From Streptomyces albireticuli (lineage in GTDB: Bacteria; Actinomycetota; Actinomycetes; Streptomycetales; Streptomycetaceae), in NCBI RefSeq assembly GCF_021228125.1, contig NZ_JAJQQS010000015.1, positions 62,001 through 126,000 on the forward strand: 64,000 bases of DNA, in the 5' to 3' direction. The position numbers and the translations under genes were made by a program. The notes under the pieces were generated by a model. It made no database searches and was not told the origin of the DNA. It saw only the letters and a program-made list of their open reading frames with translations. Positions 33,855 to 42,134 of this stretch are shown here, one piece after another. Position 1 is the stretch's first letter; every line of letters begins with the position of its first letter.

Positions 33855-34901
33855 ATGTACGGCAAGGCTTTCGCACCCGAATACCGGGGCTCCCTGGGCG
33901 ACCTCTCCGTGAACGCGTCGCTGGAGGAGGTGCTGGCGAAGGCCACCGAGCGGCTGCGCGAGGCCGAACGGGGCGGGAGCGACCTGGAGTCGGCGCACGC
34001 CGGGCTCGCCGTCGCGGAGGCGAGCCGGCGGCTCGGCCGGGTCGCGGAGGCCGAGCGGGCGTGGAAGGGCAGCTACCGCGCCGCCCGGCGCGCCGCCGAC
34101 CTCGGGGCGATGGCCTGGGCGGTGTGGAGCGGCGGCACCCTGGCCAGGCAGCGGGGCGACCTCGCGCTGGCCCGGCGGTGGCTCGCCACCGCCGCCGAAC
34201 TCGCCGAGCGCGGCGGGGACATCGTGGCCCGCGGCTACTCACTGGCCGGACTCGCCGAGACCGGCCGGATCCAGGGCGACTACCAGGCCGTCGGCGAACT
34301 GCACGAGAAGCTGCTGGCGGAGGCGCGCAAGCGCGGCGAGGCCCGGCACACGGTGTGGGCGCTGGAGGGCATCGCGCAGATGCACCGCAACACCGGGTCG
34401 TACGACACCGCGCTCGCGATGTTCGAGGAGGCGGCCGAGATAGCCGGCCGGGCGGACGACGCCCGGGGCCGCGCGTGGGCGCTGCGCGGCATCGCCGATG
34501 TGCGTTCCGCCCGCGGGGAGACGGAGCCGGCGCTCGCGCTGCTGTCCGAGGCCGAGGCCACCTGCCGGGAGATGCGGCTGGTCAGCGCGCTGGCCTACAA
34601 CCACAAGATGCGCGGCAACGTGTACTTCCGCGCGGGCCGCTACGCGGAGGCGCGGGAGGCGTACGCCGGCGCCCTGGAGGAGTTCCTGGCCATGGACGAG
34701 CCGCGCGGCGCCGCGCTGGCCCGGCTGGGGCTCGTGAAGTCCCGCGCCCGGCTCGGGCGCGCGCCCGAGGAGACCGCCGCCGAGCTGGACGAACTGCACC
34801 GCACGCTCGGCGGGATCGGCCTGCTGCACGCCCGGGACATGGTCGACAAGGCCCGCGCCGAGCTGGGGCTCACGCCCGTCGGCGCGGCGGCCGCCGGCTG
34901 A
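33855..34901 (+). CDS. Tetratricopeptide-repeat protein
   Basis: This 348-residue, all-helical protein is built from about seven TPR-like units; clear ones are ERGGDIVARGYSLAGLAET, GEARHTVWALEGIAQMHRN and ARGRAWALRGIADVRSARG. There is no helix-turn-helix, signal peptide or enzyme domain, so it is a probable scaffold or peptide-sensing protein. The ATG at 33855 has GAGG about 10 nt upstream. It reads in the same direction as the polyprenyl synthase 253 nt downstream, and the two may be functionally linked, although no overlap supports this. Function not assigned. Confidence 0.85.
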   Translation: MYGKAFAPEYRGSLGDLSVNASLEEVLAKATERLREAERGGSDLESAHAGLAVAEASRRLGRVAEAERAWKGSYRAARRAADLGAMAWAVWSGGTLARQRGDLALARRWLATAAELAERGGDIVARGYSLAGLAETGRIQGDYQAVGELHEKLLAEARKRGEARHTVWALEGIAQMHRNTGSYDTALAMFEEAAEIAGRADDARGRAWALRGIADVRSARGETEPALALLSEAEATCREMRLVSALAYNHKMRGNVYFRAGRYAEAREAYAGALEEFLAMDEPRGAALARLGLVKSRARLGRAPEETAAELDELHRTLGGIGLLHARDMVDKARAELGLTPVGAAAAG

Positions 34902-35153
34902 CCTCGCCGGCCGTGCGCCCGCTCCCGTGCCCGGACCCGCCGCCGGCCGTGCCCACGCCCGGCACGCCCGGACCTCCGTCCCGCGGCGACGGGCCGGTCC
35001 GGCCCCGCTCCCGCGGCGAGCCCGGTCCGGCTCCGGGCGCTATCCGGCTCTCCGTCCACGTCGGCGCCGCTCACGCCCCGGCCCGCGCCCGCAACCCGGC
35101 CCCGTCCACGTCCACTTCCGGCCTCGTCCACGACCACGGAAAGAGAAGCTCCC

Positions 35154-36203
35154 ATGACCTCGCAGACCGGCCTCCAGGTTCCCGTGCCTCCCGCCCTCGA
35201 CCGCTGCCGGAGTCTGGTGGAACCCGCCCTGACCACGGCCGTCCGGAGCCTCCACCCGCTGCCGCGCCTGATGACGTCCTTCTCCCTCGGCTGGTGCGAC
35301 GCCGACGGCAGGCCCACCACCGCGCCCGGCGGCAAGGGCATCCGGCAGGCCCTCGCCGTCCTGGGCACCGAGGCCGTGGGCGCGCCCGGTGACCTCGCCG
35401 TGCCCGCGGCGGTGGCCGTCGAGCTGGTGCACACCTTCTCGCTGGTGCACGACGACATCATGGACGGCGACGAACGGCGCCGGCACCAGGAGAGCGCCTG
35501 GAAGGCGTTCGGCACCGGTCCCGCGGTCCTGACCGGCGACGCGCTGTTCGCGCTCGCCGTGAGCACACTGGCCGGCGCCGGCGGCGACCACAGCGGCGCG
35601 GCCGTCCGGCACCTCGCCGAGGCCATGGGCGAGCTCGTCCACGGGCAGGCCGACGACCTGGTGTTCGAGAGCCGGCCCTGGACGGGCCCGGACGCGGTCG
35701 GCATACCCGAGTACCAGGCGATGGCCGCCCGGAAGACGGGCGCGCTGCTCGGCTGCTCGGCGGCCCTGGGCCCGGTCCTGGCGGGCGCGCCGCCGCTGCT
35801 GGTGGGCGCCCTGTCGGAGGCCGGGCGGCAGCTGGGCCTGGCGTTCCAGGCCGTCGACGACCTGCTGGGGATCTGGGGCGACCCGGCGGCCACGGGCAAG
35901 CCGGTCCACAGCGACCTGCGCCGCCGGAAGAAGACCCTCCCGGTGCTCGCCGCCATGGCGCTGGACCCGGCGGCCGCCCGGCACCTGGTGGGGCTGCTGG
36001 ACTCGGGGATCGCGGTGGACGCCGACGACGCCTACCACGCGGCGGCGATCGTCGAGGAGGCCGGGGGCCGGGAGTTCGCCCTGGAGGACGCCCGCCGCCA
36101 TGTGGCGTCGGCGCGCGAGTGCCTGCGCGCGGTGCCGCTGGCGGAGCGGGCGGCGGACGAACTCGTCGAGATCGCCGAGTACCTGCTGGACCGCCGGCTG
36201 TGA
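35154..36203 (+). CDS. Short-chain polyprenyl diphosphate synthase
   Basis: This 349-residue all-helical prenyltransferase condenses IPP with allylic diphosphates. The first Asp-rich motif is HDDIMDGDERRR (near residue 105), the second is VDDLLGIWGD (near 240), with the KPVHSDLRRRKKTLP block after it. Phe sits at -5 and Ser at -4 before the first DDxxD, which suggests a C15-C20 product, though this is inference. The segments GGKGIRQAL, AAVAVELVHTFSL and HQESAWKAFGTG resemble the polyprenyl transferases that serve as cargo of family 2 encapsulins, but the N-terminus is short and no shell gene is adjacent. A hairpin follows directly. Confidence 0.93.
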   Translation: MTSQTGLQVPVPPALDRCRSLVEPALTTAVRSLHPLPRLMTSFSLGWCDADGRPTTAPGGKGIRQALAVLGTEAVGAPGDLAVPAAVAVELVHTFSLVHDDIMDGDERRRHQESAWKAFGTGPAVLTGDALFALAVSTLAGAGGDHSGAAVRHLAEAMGELVHGQADDLVFESRPWTGPDAVGIPEYQAMAARKTGALLGCSAALGPVLAGAPPLLVGALSEAGRQLGLAFQAVDDLLGIWGDPAATGKPVHSDLRRRKKTLPVLAAMALDPAAARHLVGLLDSGIAVDADDAYHAAAIVEEAGGREFALEDARRHVASARECLRAVPLAERAADELVEIAEYLLDRRL

Positions 36204-36217
36204 GCCCGCGGCCCTGG

Positions 36218-36249
36218 GCGCCGCTCCGGGGTCTCCCGGAGCGGCGCCG
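36218..36249. terminator. Bidirectional hairpin terminator
   Basis: Perfect 14-bp arms (36218-36231 and 36236-36249) with a four-base loop lie between the polyprenyl synthase stop (36203) and the convergent esterase stop (36258). Confidence 0.85.
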
Positions 36250-36257
36250 TGCGGCGG

Positions 36258-37391
36258 CTACTTGAGGAAGGTCACCTCGGGGTGACGGGCGGACGGCCGG
36301 TCGAGCAGCGGGCTCGGCACGCCGCGCAGCTGACGGTCGAAGAAGGCGGCCACGTAATCCCTGGTGAGGGAGGTGGCCTTGGTGGCGGCCAGGGTGCCGA
36401 GGGCGCCCGGCCGGTCCTTCTCGGGGAGCTGGGCGGGCAGGCCGAAGCGGTCCACGATCCAGGGGGCGTCGGTGAAGGTGAGGTGCCCGCCCTCGGGCAC
36501 GTCGAGCCAGCGCTTCCAGCCGGTCAGCCGGCTCCAGGTCGCGTCCCAGTTCTCCTGGAACTCCGGGGAGGCGCTCCGCTGCGCGCCGAGCAGCAGGACC
36601 GGCTTGCGCAGGCCGGCGGCGGGCGGCTCGGTGAAGAAGTTGCCGTCGAGGTTGACCGCGGCGTCCACGCGCGGGTCGTCGCGCATCACCTCGACGGCGC
36701 TCGCGCCGCCGATGGAGTGCCCGGCGACACCGATGCGGCGGGCGTCGACGCGGGGCACGGCGCCGGGGCGGGTGAGCTGGTCCAGCACGAACCGGAGGTC
36801 CTTGCTGCGGTTGCGGACGACGGCGCCGGGGTCTTGCTTCCCGCAGATCAGGCAGGTCTCCACGCGCCCGCCGGGGAACTCCACGGCGGCCTCGTAGGTG
36901 TGGTCGACGGCGGCCACGGCGTAGCCGCGCGAGGCCAGGTCCTCGCCGAGGGCGGTGAGCGTGAGGCGGCTCATCCCGAAGCCCGGCGACAGCACGACGA
37001 GCGGCCGGGCCCTGGGCGCCGGGCGGGCGTCGGTGACGGCGTTGGCGCGCACCTCGCCGAGCGCCTCGGTGCCGAGTATCTGCCGCGACAGGGCCTTCGA
37101 CGCGTACGGCGCCTTCTCCCCGCGCGAGGGCAGGGCGGGATACCACATGGTGACCATGAGTTCCCGGGAACCCGCGGCGGGCTTCCACGGGTCCGGGCGC
37201 GAGGAGTCCACCAGGTGCAGCGTTCTGGTGCCGATCGGCGCCCGCGTGGTGGGTGCGGGAACCTCGGCGGTGGCGGCGCGGGCGGTCGCCGGCGCGGCGA
37301 CGGCCGACGGTACGGGTGCGGCGGCAAGGGTCATGAGCAGCGCGGCGGCCACGAACGACCGCCGCGAGGTGCGTGTCCTCAACATGATCAT
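36258..37391 (-). CDS. Secreted alpha/beta hydrolase, PAF-acetylhydrolase/lipase-like
   Basis: This 377-residue esterase has an N-terminal signal (RTRTSRRSFVAAALLMTL, then Ala-rich), possibly Tat. The hydrolase fold is clear: VVLSPGFGMSRLTLT near residue 135, the nucleophile elbow VAGHSIGGASAVE near 220, the Asp in the NLDGNFF strand, and EGGHLTFTDAP with the catalytic His near 300. Overall it resembles platelet-activating-factor acetylhydrolase-type lipases of actinobacteria. The start is uncertain among 37394 (GTG), 37391 (ATG) and 37385 (ATG). It is convergent with the polyprenyl synthase. Two Cys (CLIC) may form a disulfide. Confidence 0.88.
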   Translation of the reverse strand: MIMLRTRTSRRSFVAAALLMTLAAAPVPSAVAAPATARAATAEVPAPTTRAPIGTRTLHLVDSSRPDPWKPAAGSRELMVTMWYPALPSRGEKAPYASKALSRQILGTEALGEVRANAVTDARPAPRARPLVVLSPGFGMSRLTLTALGEDLASRGYAVAAVDHTYEAAVEFPGGRVETCLICGKQDPGAVVRNRSKDLRFVLDQLTRPGAVPRVDARRIGVAGHSIGGASAVEVMRDDPRVDAAVNLDGNFFTEPPAAGLRKPVLLLGAQRSASPEFQENWDATWSRLTGWKRWLDVPEGGHLTFTDAPWIVDRFGLPAQLPEKDRPGALGTLAATKATSLTRDYVAAFFDRQLRGVPSPLLDRPSARHPEVTFLK

Positions 37392-37625
37392 CACCGTAGA
37401 TCACCACCGGGCCCCCGGCATCGGCCGCAGGGTGGAGCCGCCCCTGGTCCCACGTCGGAGCGGGCGGGCGGCCCCGCCGCCGACGGACTCGCCGCTGAGG
37501 TACGCGGCGTCGTCGGAGACCGGGAAGGTCGGCGGGGCGCCGATCTCCCGCACGGTCGCGCAGCCAGCGGCACGCCGGATCCTGACGAGAACTCGCGGCG
37601 CTCGGGCCGGCCGCGCGGGGCGGGC

Positions 37626-38843
37626 TCAGGCCGCCAGTCGGCACAAGGCCGCCGTCACCAGGGCCGTGACCCCCGTCGGCAGGGCGATCCGCACGTGTGG
37701 GGCGAAGAACGGTGAGTGGTTCGGCGGCAGCGCGGCGAGTTTCTCCGCCGCCGATCCCCCGGGGGCGGCCGCCCACGCGCGGGGGCCGGCCGAGCCCAGC
37801 ATCCAGTACGCCGTCGGCACGCCGCCCGCCGCGAACAGCGGGAAGTCCTCCGTGGCCATGGCCGGCGGCCACCCCGTGACCCGGTGTCCGCCGAAGGCCG
37901 CCACGTGGGCCTCGCGCACGGCGGCGGTCAGGCCGGGGTCCGGGAGGTTGACGGGGGAGCGGTTCACGACGGTGATCTCCGGCGGACCGGGGCAGTCCGA
38001 GGCGGCGCACTCCGCCCGTACGACCCGGCGCACCGCCGCGCAGACCCGGTCGAGCGCGTCCTCGGAGAACCCGCGCACGGTCAGCCCCAGTTCGGCGCGG
38101 TCGGGCACGACATTGGCCCGGTCGCCCGCGCGCAGTTCGCCCACGGTCAGCACGACCTGCTCCGCCGGTGCCGTCACGGCGGCCACCACGCCCTGGAGCC
38201 GGAGCACCGTGGCGGCGGCGGTCACGACCGGGTCGACCGCCAGGTGCGGCACGGCCGCGTGCCCGCCGCGCCCGTGGATGACGGCCCGGAGCGTGACACC
38301 GCCCGCCGTGACGGGCCCCGCGCCATGGGCGACCATGCCCGCGGGCAGCGGCGCGGCGTGCTGGGCCAGCACCGCGTCGGGGCGGCCGAAGCGCTCGTAC
38401 AGGCCGTCGTCGAGCATGGCCCGCGCACCGCTCAGGGTCTCCTCGGCGGGCTGGCCGACGACCATCAGCGTGCCCCGCCACCGCCCCCTGTCCCGGGCCA
38501 GCACACCCGCCGCGCCCGCCGCCGCGGCCAGGTGGAGATCGTGGCCGCAGGCGTGCATGACGGGCACCGGCGCGGTCACCCGGCTCGCGTAGGGCAGCCC
38601 CGTGCGCTCCGCGACGGGCAGCGCGTCGAGCTCGGCGCGGATCACGACCAGCGGGCCCTCGCCGTTCTCCAGCACGCCCACCACACCGTGCCCGCCGACA
38701 CCGGTCGTCACCCCGAAGCCCTCGTCCGCCAGCCGGTCCGCGAACGCGGCCGCCGTCCGCTCCTCCTTCCCGGACAGCTCGGGGTGGGCGTGCAGGTCGA
38801 GGTAGAACGTCGTGAGCGCTTTCAGCAGGTCCTCGGTGAGCAT
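37626..38843 (-). CDS. M20-family amidohydrolase/peptidase
   Basis: This 405-residue metalloenzyme is of the AmhX/hippurate hydrolase/N-acyl-amino-acid amidohydrolase group. The metal-binding motif MHACGHDLHLAAA lies near residue 100, GQPAEE near 135, and VIHGRGGHAAVPH in the dimerisation domain near 190. A further His in LPPNHSPFF near 370 completes the site. Such enzymes cleave N-acyl or N-carbamoyl amino acids or short peptides. The ATG at 38843 has AGGAG about 7 nt upstream. It ends before the RiPP precursor promoter and reads away from it, so membership in the RiPP cluster is possible but unsupported. Confidence 0.9.
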   Translation of the reverse strand: MLTEDLLKALTTFYLDLHAHPELSGKEERTAAAFADRLADEGFGVTTGVGGHGVVGVLENGEGPLVVIRAELDALPVAERTGLPYASRVTAPVPVMHACGHDLHLAAAAGAAGVLARDRGRWRGTLMVVGQPAEETLSGARAMLDDGLYERFGRPDAVLAQHAAPLPAGMVAHGAGPVTAGGVTLRAVIHGRGGHAAVPHLAVDPVVTAAATVLRLQGVVAAVTAPAEQVVLTVGELRAGDRANVVPDRAELGLTVRGFSEDALDRVCAAVRRVVRAECAASDCPGPPEITVVNRSPVNLPDPGLTAAVREAHVAAFGGHRVTGWPPAMATEDFPLFAAGGVPTAYWMLGSAGPRAWAAAPGGSAAEKLAALPPNHSPFFAPHVRIALPTGVTALVTAALCRLAA

Positions 38844-38913
38844 GAGGTGACTCCTGGTCGGAAGAAGGGGACGGGGGGAAGGGGCCCGGCGACGGGCCGC
38901 TGACGCCTCGTGT

Positions 38914-38938
38914 CAGTGACCGGCACAGTGATCGGTCA
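38914..38938 (+). promoter_or_regulatory. Candidate operator upstream of the RiPP precursor
   Basis: The ten bases CAGTGAYCGG occur twice, starting 12 nt apart (38914 and 38926), and the same stretch contains the inverted repeat TGACCG-N10-CGGTCA (38917-38938). It lies 81 nt upstream of the precursor start. SARP proteins bind tandem heptamers with about one helical turn of spacing, so the cluster SARP is a possible binder. Confidence 0.45.
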
Positions 38939-39018
38939 GCGGGCCCTGGTGGACTGGCGGAGCAACGAACGCACGGCCCGGCGGGCGACCGCCGCGCACG
39001 AACCGCAAGGAGACCGCC

Positions 39019-39195
39019 ATGGCTCAGAAGACCGAACTCGCCTCCCTCGCCCAGGAGATCCTGGAGCTGGAGTCGGAGACCTTCGAGATCAGCGACTACT
39101 CGGACGCCAGCGAGGTGGTCCTCGCCGGTTCCACCAGCTCCAGCTCCACGAGCACCTGCTCCAGCACCACCAGCACCACCAGCTGCTCCGCCTGA
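39019..39195 (+). CDS. RiPP (TOMM/LAP-type) precursor peptide with Ser/Thr/Cys-only core
   Basis: This 58-residue precursor has AAGGAG 6 nt before its ATG. Residues 1-37 form an acidic leader (MAQKTELASLAQEILELESE, then TFEISDYSDASEVVLAG). The EISDY-x-D block resembles the thiostrepton leader, and LAG is a plausible cleavage end. Residues 38-58 form the core: 11 Ser, 7 Thr, Cys47 and Cys56, and Ala58, so 20 of 21 residues could be cyclised or dehydrated. It is the only + strand gene of the cluster and converges on the ten-gene operon 39288-56190. Substrate role is inferred from proximity, leader and composition. The true cleavage point is not visible. Confidence 0.92.
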   Translation: MAQKTELASLAQEILELESETFEISDYSDASEVVLAGSTSSSSTSTCSSTTSTTSCSA

Positions 39196-39206
39196 TTCCT
39201 TTCGGG

Positions 39207-39275
39207 CCCACGCGCCGGCGGCCCTCCCCGGGACGGATCTCCCGCCCGGGGAGGGCCGCCGGCGTCGCGCGTGGG
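39207..39275. terminator. Very strong hairpin between precursor and operon end
   Basis: An exact 18-bp stem (39215-39232 with 39245-39262) extends outward by eight more pairs (39207-39214 with 39268-39275) across a five-base bulge. It separates the convergent precursor and YcaO genes and should terminate and stabilise both transcripts, including the short precursor mRNA. Confidence 0.9.
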
Positions 39276-39287
39276 GGACGCCTCGCG

Positions 39288-41309
39288 TCAGGGGAAGGGG
39301 TGCGGCACCCGGCGCAGTTCCGCGTCCGTCAGATCCGAGTCCCGCCACCCCGCCCGCCGGAACGCCGTCCGCAGCCGGGGCATGCCCAGGACCCGCTGCC
39401 GGTCCCAGCCGAAGTCGATCGGGACCAGCCCGGGGACGACCGTCGACACGGTGCGCAGCCCCATGCGCTCCTGCTCCGGCGAGGTCTGGTCGACGACGAT
39501 CACGTCGAAGCCGGCGGCCGTCAGCTCGTCCCGGCACAGCAGCAGGTCGTCGAGGAGATCGCCCGTGGCGGGCCGCCGCCGTCGCCAGCCGGCGTAGAGC
39601 TCCTCCATCGGACGCACCGCCGCGGGCTCCAGGTACTCCCGCGCGTGCCGGGCCATCCGCGGCAGCCCGTAGAGCCGGGCGTGGTGGGTGAGGTGACGGA
39701 CCTTCGAGAAGTCCTCCGCCATCTCCTCCAGCTCGGCCCGGTGCTCCGCCACCTGCCGGTCCAGGTGCGGGAGGTAGGTGAGGACCTCCGACAGCGCCGC
39801 CTCCACGGCCTCCTCCGGGTCGAGCCGCGCGCCCGCCGCGAAGGACAGCGTGCCGGGGCCGCCGTCGCGCCGTACGGCGAGCGCGGTGACGACGGGCACC
39901 GCCAGATCGACGCGATTGTCGAAGGCGCGGACGTCGTACCCCTGGAGCGCCGCCCGGTCGGCCATCGCCCGCACCGCGCCGCCCCGGCAGGACTCCAGGT
40001 CGATGCCGGTGAGCCGGGCCCGGCCGTACCAGCCGAGCAGGAACGCGTCCCGCTCGATCAGCTCCAGCAGGCCGAAGAGGACCGCCTCCTCCAGACAGCC
40101 GCCGGTCGCGCAGCCGTTGGAGCTCTCGAAGACGAAGTTGTCGCCGTCCGTCCCCGCGCCGTAGTAGACCGACCGGGCCGGGACCAGAACCGTGCGGTCG
40201 TCGCGCAAGGAGTACCCCCGCACCCAGGGGATCTCCCGCGCGGGGTCGAAGGGAGCCACCACCGGGTCGTCGCGGTACGTCTCCGGGGCGTACGTACCGC
40301 ACTCGCGCGGGTCGACCGCCTCCGCGCGGACGTCGTCGTAGGCCGCCACCACGGGCGCGCCGCCCTGCCGGCGGTGGATGCCCGCGTAGCGTTCGAGCCC
40401 CTCCAGGAAGGCCAGCGTCCGGCTGGCCTCGAAGGAGTTGGCCTGGCCGCTCCAGGTGACGTCGGACAGCCCCGCGTAGGTGCGCACGAAGACGCTGCCC
40501 GCGACGGGGGAGGTCGTGGGAGAGGCGACGTTGAGCCAGGTGCCCTCGCCGAGCGCACCGCACACCGGGTTGGCCAGCGCTCCCCTCGGCAGGGGGTACG
40601 AGCCGGCCGGACGCAGCCGGGCGGCGTCCGCGCGGGGCTTGGGCCGCGGGACGAGCTCCGGCCGCTCCCGGGGCGCCGGCTCCGGCGCGCACGCGGGACA
40701 CAGCGGCTCGGTGAGCAGCGGCAGGGTGGTGACCCGCAGGGTGGCCAGGTCGACCCGGGACACCTGGGGCAGCGGCAGGTCCGCGGCGGTGTGCCACTCG
40801 CCCGCCGGCCGGCCCGCGCCCGCCGGGCGGCCGCCGAGCAGGACCGCCTCGTACACGGCCCAGACCGTGTCGACGGCGTACTCCGGCAGGACGGGCCACG
40901 GGCCGGCCGCCGTCATGCGGCGGCCCACCTCCAGCGCGTCGCGCTCGGAGCGCGACCGCAGCCGCTGCCAGCGCCTGGCGAGGCAGTTGCCGCAGGCCCG
41001 GGTCGCCTCGTCGGTGGTGCCCCAGGGGCCGATCAGCACCGCCTGCGCGGTGAGGTGCGCGGTGGCACGGGCGCGCAGCGCGGCGTACGGGTCCTCGCCG
41101 GGCCGGAACGCGTCGGCCGCGCCCACCGGCACCACCAGGGGCTCCGCCGCGCCCGGTGGCCGGGCGGCGGCGTGGAAGCGCTCGGTGAGCGCCCGCTGGA
41201 GGAGCTCGCTCGCGGCGGCCATGGGGGACCGCGCGGTGGCCTTGCGCATGCCTGTGCTCACGTCTGTGCTCGTGTCTGTGCTCACACCCGCGTTCACGCC
41301 CGCGCTCAT
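39288..41309 (-). CDS. YcaO-domain azoline-forming cyclodehydratase 1
   Basis: This 673-residue protein would catalyse ATP-dependent cyclisation of Cys/Ser/Thr to azolines on the precursor. The N-terminal 260 residues have paired Cys motifs (CGNCLARRW, LCPACAPEP), a probable zinc site. The YcaO ATP-binding region has EASRTLAFLEGLERYAG and ESSNGCATGGCLEEAV, followed by LLELIERDAF. The C-terminus ends in PHPFP, the Pro-rich tail of azoline-forming YcaO enzymes. The start at 41309 overlaps the permease stop (ATGA). The first 20 residues are encoded by tandem 12-bp repeats and are probably dispensable. It is the last gene of the operon and a paralogue of the YcaO at 49953. Confidence 0.93.
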   Translation of the reverse strand: MSAGVNAGVSTDTSTDVSTGMRKATARSPMAAASELLQRALTERFHAAARPPGAAEPLVVPVGAADAFRPGEDPYAALRARATAHLTAQAVLIGPWGTTDEATRACGNCLARRWQRLRSRSERDALEVGRRMTAAGPWPVLPEYAVDTVWAVYEAVLLGGRPAGAGRPAGEWHTAADLPLPQVSRVDLATLRVTTLPLLTEPLCPACAPEPAPRERPELVPRPKPRADAARLRPAGSYPLPRGALANPVCGALGEGTWLNVASPTTSPVAGSVFVRTYAGLSDVTWSGQANSFEASRTLAFLEGLERYAGIHRRQGGAPVVAAYDDVRAEAVDPRECGTYAPETYRDDPVVAPFDPAREIPWVRGYSLRDDRTVLVPARSVYYGAGTDGDNFVFESSNGCATGGCLEEAVLFGLLELIERDAFLLGWYGRARLTGIDLESCRGGAVRAMADRAALQGYDVRAFDNRVDLAVPVVTALAVRRDGGPGTLSFAAGARLDPEEAVEAALSEVLTYLPHLDRQVAEHRAELEEMAEDFSKVRHLTHHARLYGLPRMARHAREYLEPAAVRPMEELYAGWRRRRPATGDLLDDLLLCRDELTAAGFDVIVVDQTSPEQERMGLRTVSTVVPGLVPIDFGWDRQRVLGMPRLRTAFRRAGWRDSDLTDAELRRVPHPFP

Positions 41310-42061
41310 GACTCGTTGCTCCAGCGGAAGGTCTTGAGCGCGAGGACGCCGAAGACCAGGGCGAACACGGCGAGACCACCGCAGGCGACGGCCGTCGACG
41401 CGAGGTCGGCGCGCCCGGTCACCGCCTTCGCCACCCCGTCGTTGAGATAGCCCAGCGGCAGCACCTTGGACACCGACCGGAGCCACGACGGCATCGCGTC
41501 GAGGGGATAGAACGAGCCGGACAGGAAGGCCATCGGCACCATCACGCAGTTGGCCACCGCCGCCACCGCCTCGGGGGTGTCCGCCCGCGACCCGATCACC
41601 ATGCCGATGGCGAGGAAGGCCGTGATGCCGCACACCAGGACCGGCAGTGCCAGCGGCCAGGTCGCGTCCAGCCGCAGCCCGAACGGCGGCAGCAGCGCCA
41701 CCCCGATGAACAGCGCCGCCTGGACCGCCCCGACGACCAGGGCGATGACATACCGCGACGCGAGCACGGAGGTGAGCGGCGTGGGCGTCATCCGGACGAG
41801 CCGCAGCAGGTCGTCGCGCCGCCACTGCATCAGCGTGAACGCCACCCCGAAGACGGCGGCGTTGCCGACGCCCCAGGACAGCACGCCGGGCGCGATGTAG
41901 TCGATGTAGCCCCGCCCGCTCGCTTCCACCGTCTTGCCGCGGAAGATCAGGCCGAAGACGACCAGGAAGATGAGGGGGAAGGCGAAGGTGAAGAAGACCG
42001 TGGTCCTGTCCCTGACCGAGGCGCGGTAACTGGCCGCGGTCAACGCGCCGTACGCGCTCAT
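41306..42061 (-). CDS. ABC-2 type transporter permease
   Basis: This 251-residue membrane protein has six predicted spans (FFTFAFPLIFLVVFGLIF is the first; VLSWGVGNAAVFGVAF, YVIALVVGAVQAALF and others follow), the ABC-2 export permease layout. It is encoded between the ATPase and the second YcaO and overlaps the latter by 4 nt. The ATG at 42061 has GAGGGA upstream; the longer frame to 42106 has no better site. With the ATPase at 42135 it forms the likely exporter, or self-immunity pump, for the RiPP product. Confidence 0.92.
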   Translation of the reverse strand: MSAYGALTAASYRASVRDRTTVFFTFAFPLIFLVVFGLIFRGKTVEASGRGYIDYIAPGVLSWGVGNAAVFGVAFTLMQWRRDDLLRLVRMTPTPLTSVLASRYVIALVVGAVQAALFIGVALLPPFGLRLDATWPLALPVLVCGITAFLAIGMVIGSRADTPEAVAAVANCVMVPMAFLSGSFYPLDAMPSWLRSVSKVLPLGYLNDGVAKAVTGRADLASTAVACGGLAVFALVFGVLALKTFRWSNES

Positions 42062-42134
42062 GAACGTCCCTCGCTTCGCTCGGGCCCGCCTGCGAGGGGC
42101 GCGCACCTCTTGATCGTTCGTTCGCTTCGCTCAC

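Noticed and set aside
35154..36203. An encapsulin nanocompartment locus
   Set aside because: Only cargo-like similarity is seen; no shell protein is encoded in the window.
36258..38843. The esterase and M20 amidohydrolase as members of the RiPP cluster
   Set aside because: They read away from the precursor and have no link by overlap, strand or known family role. The M50 protein is the better leader-peptidase candidate.
35458..41379. A 1973-residue open frame on the minus strand
   Set aside because: It runs antisense to or out of frame with several recognised genes. It is Arg/Pro/Gly-rich with no domain, a GC-driven shadow.
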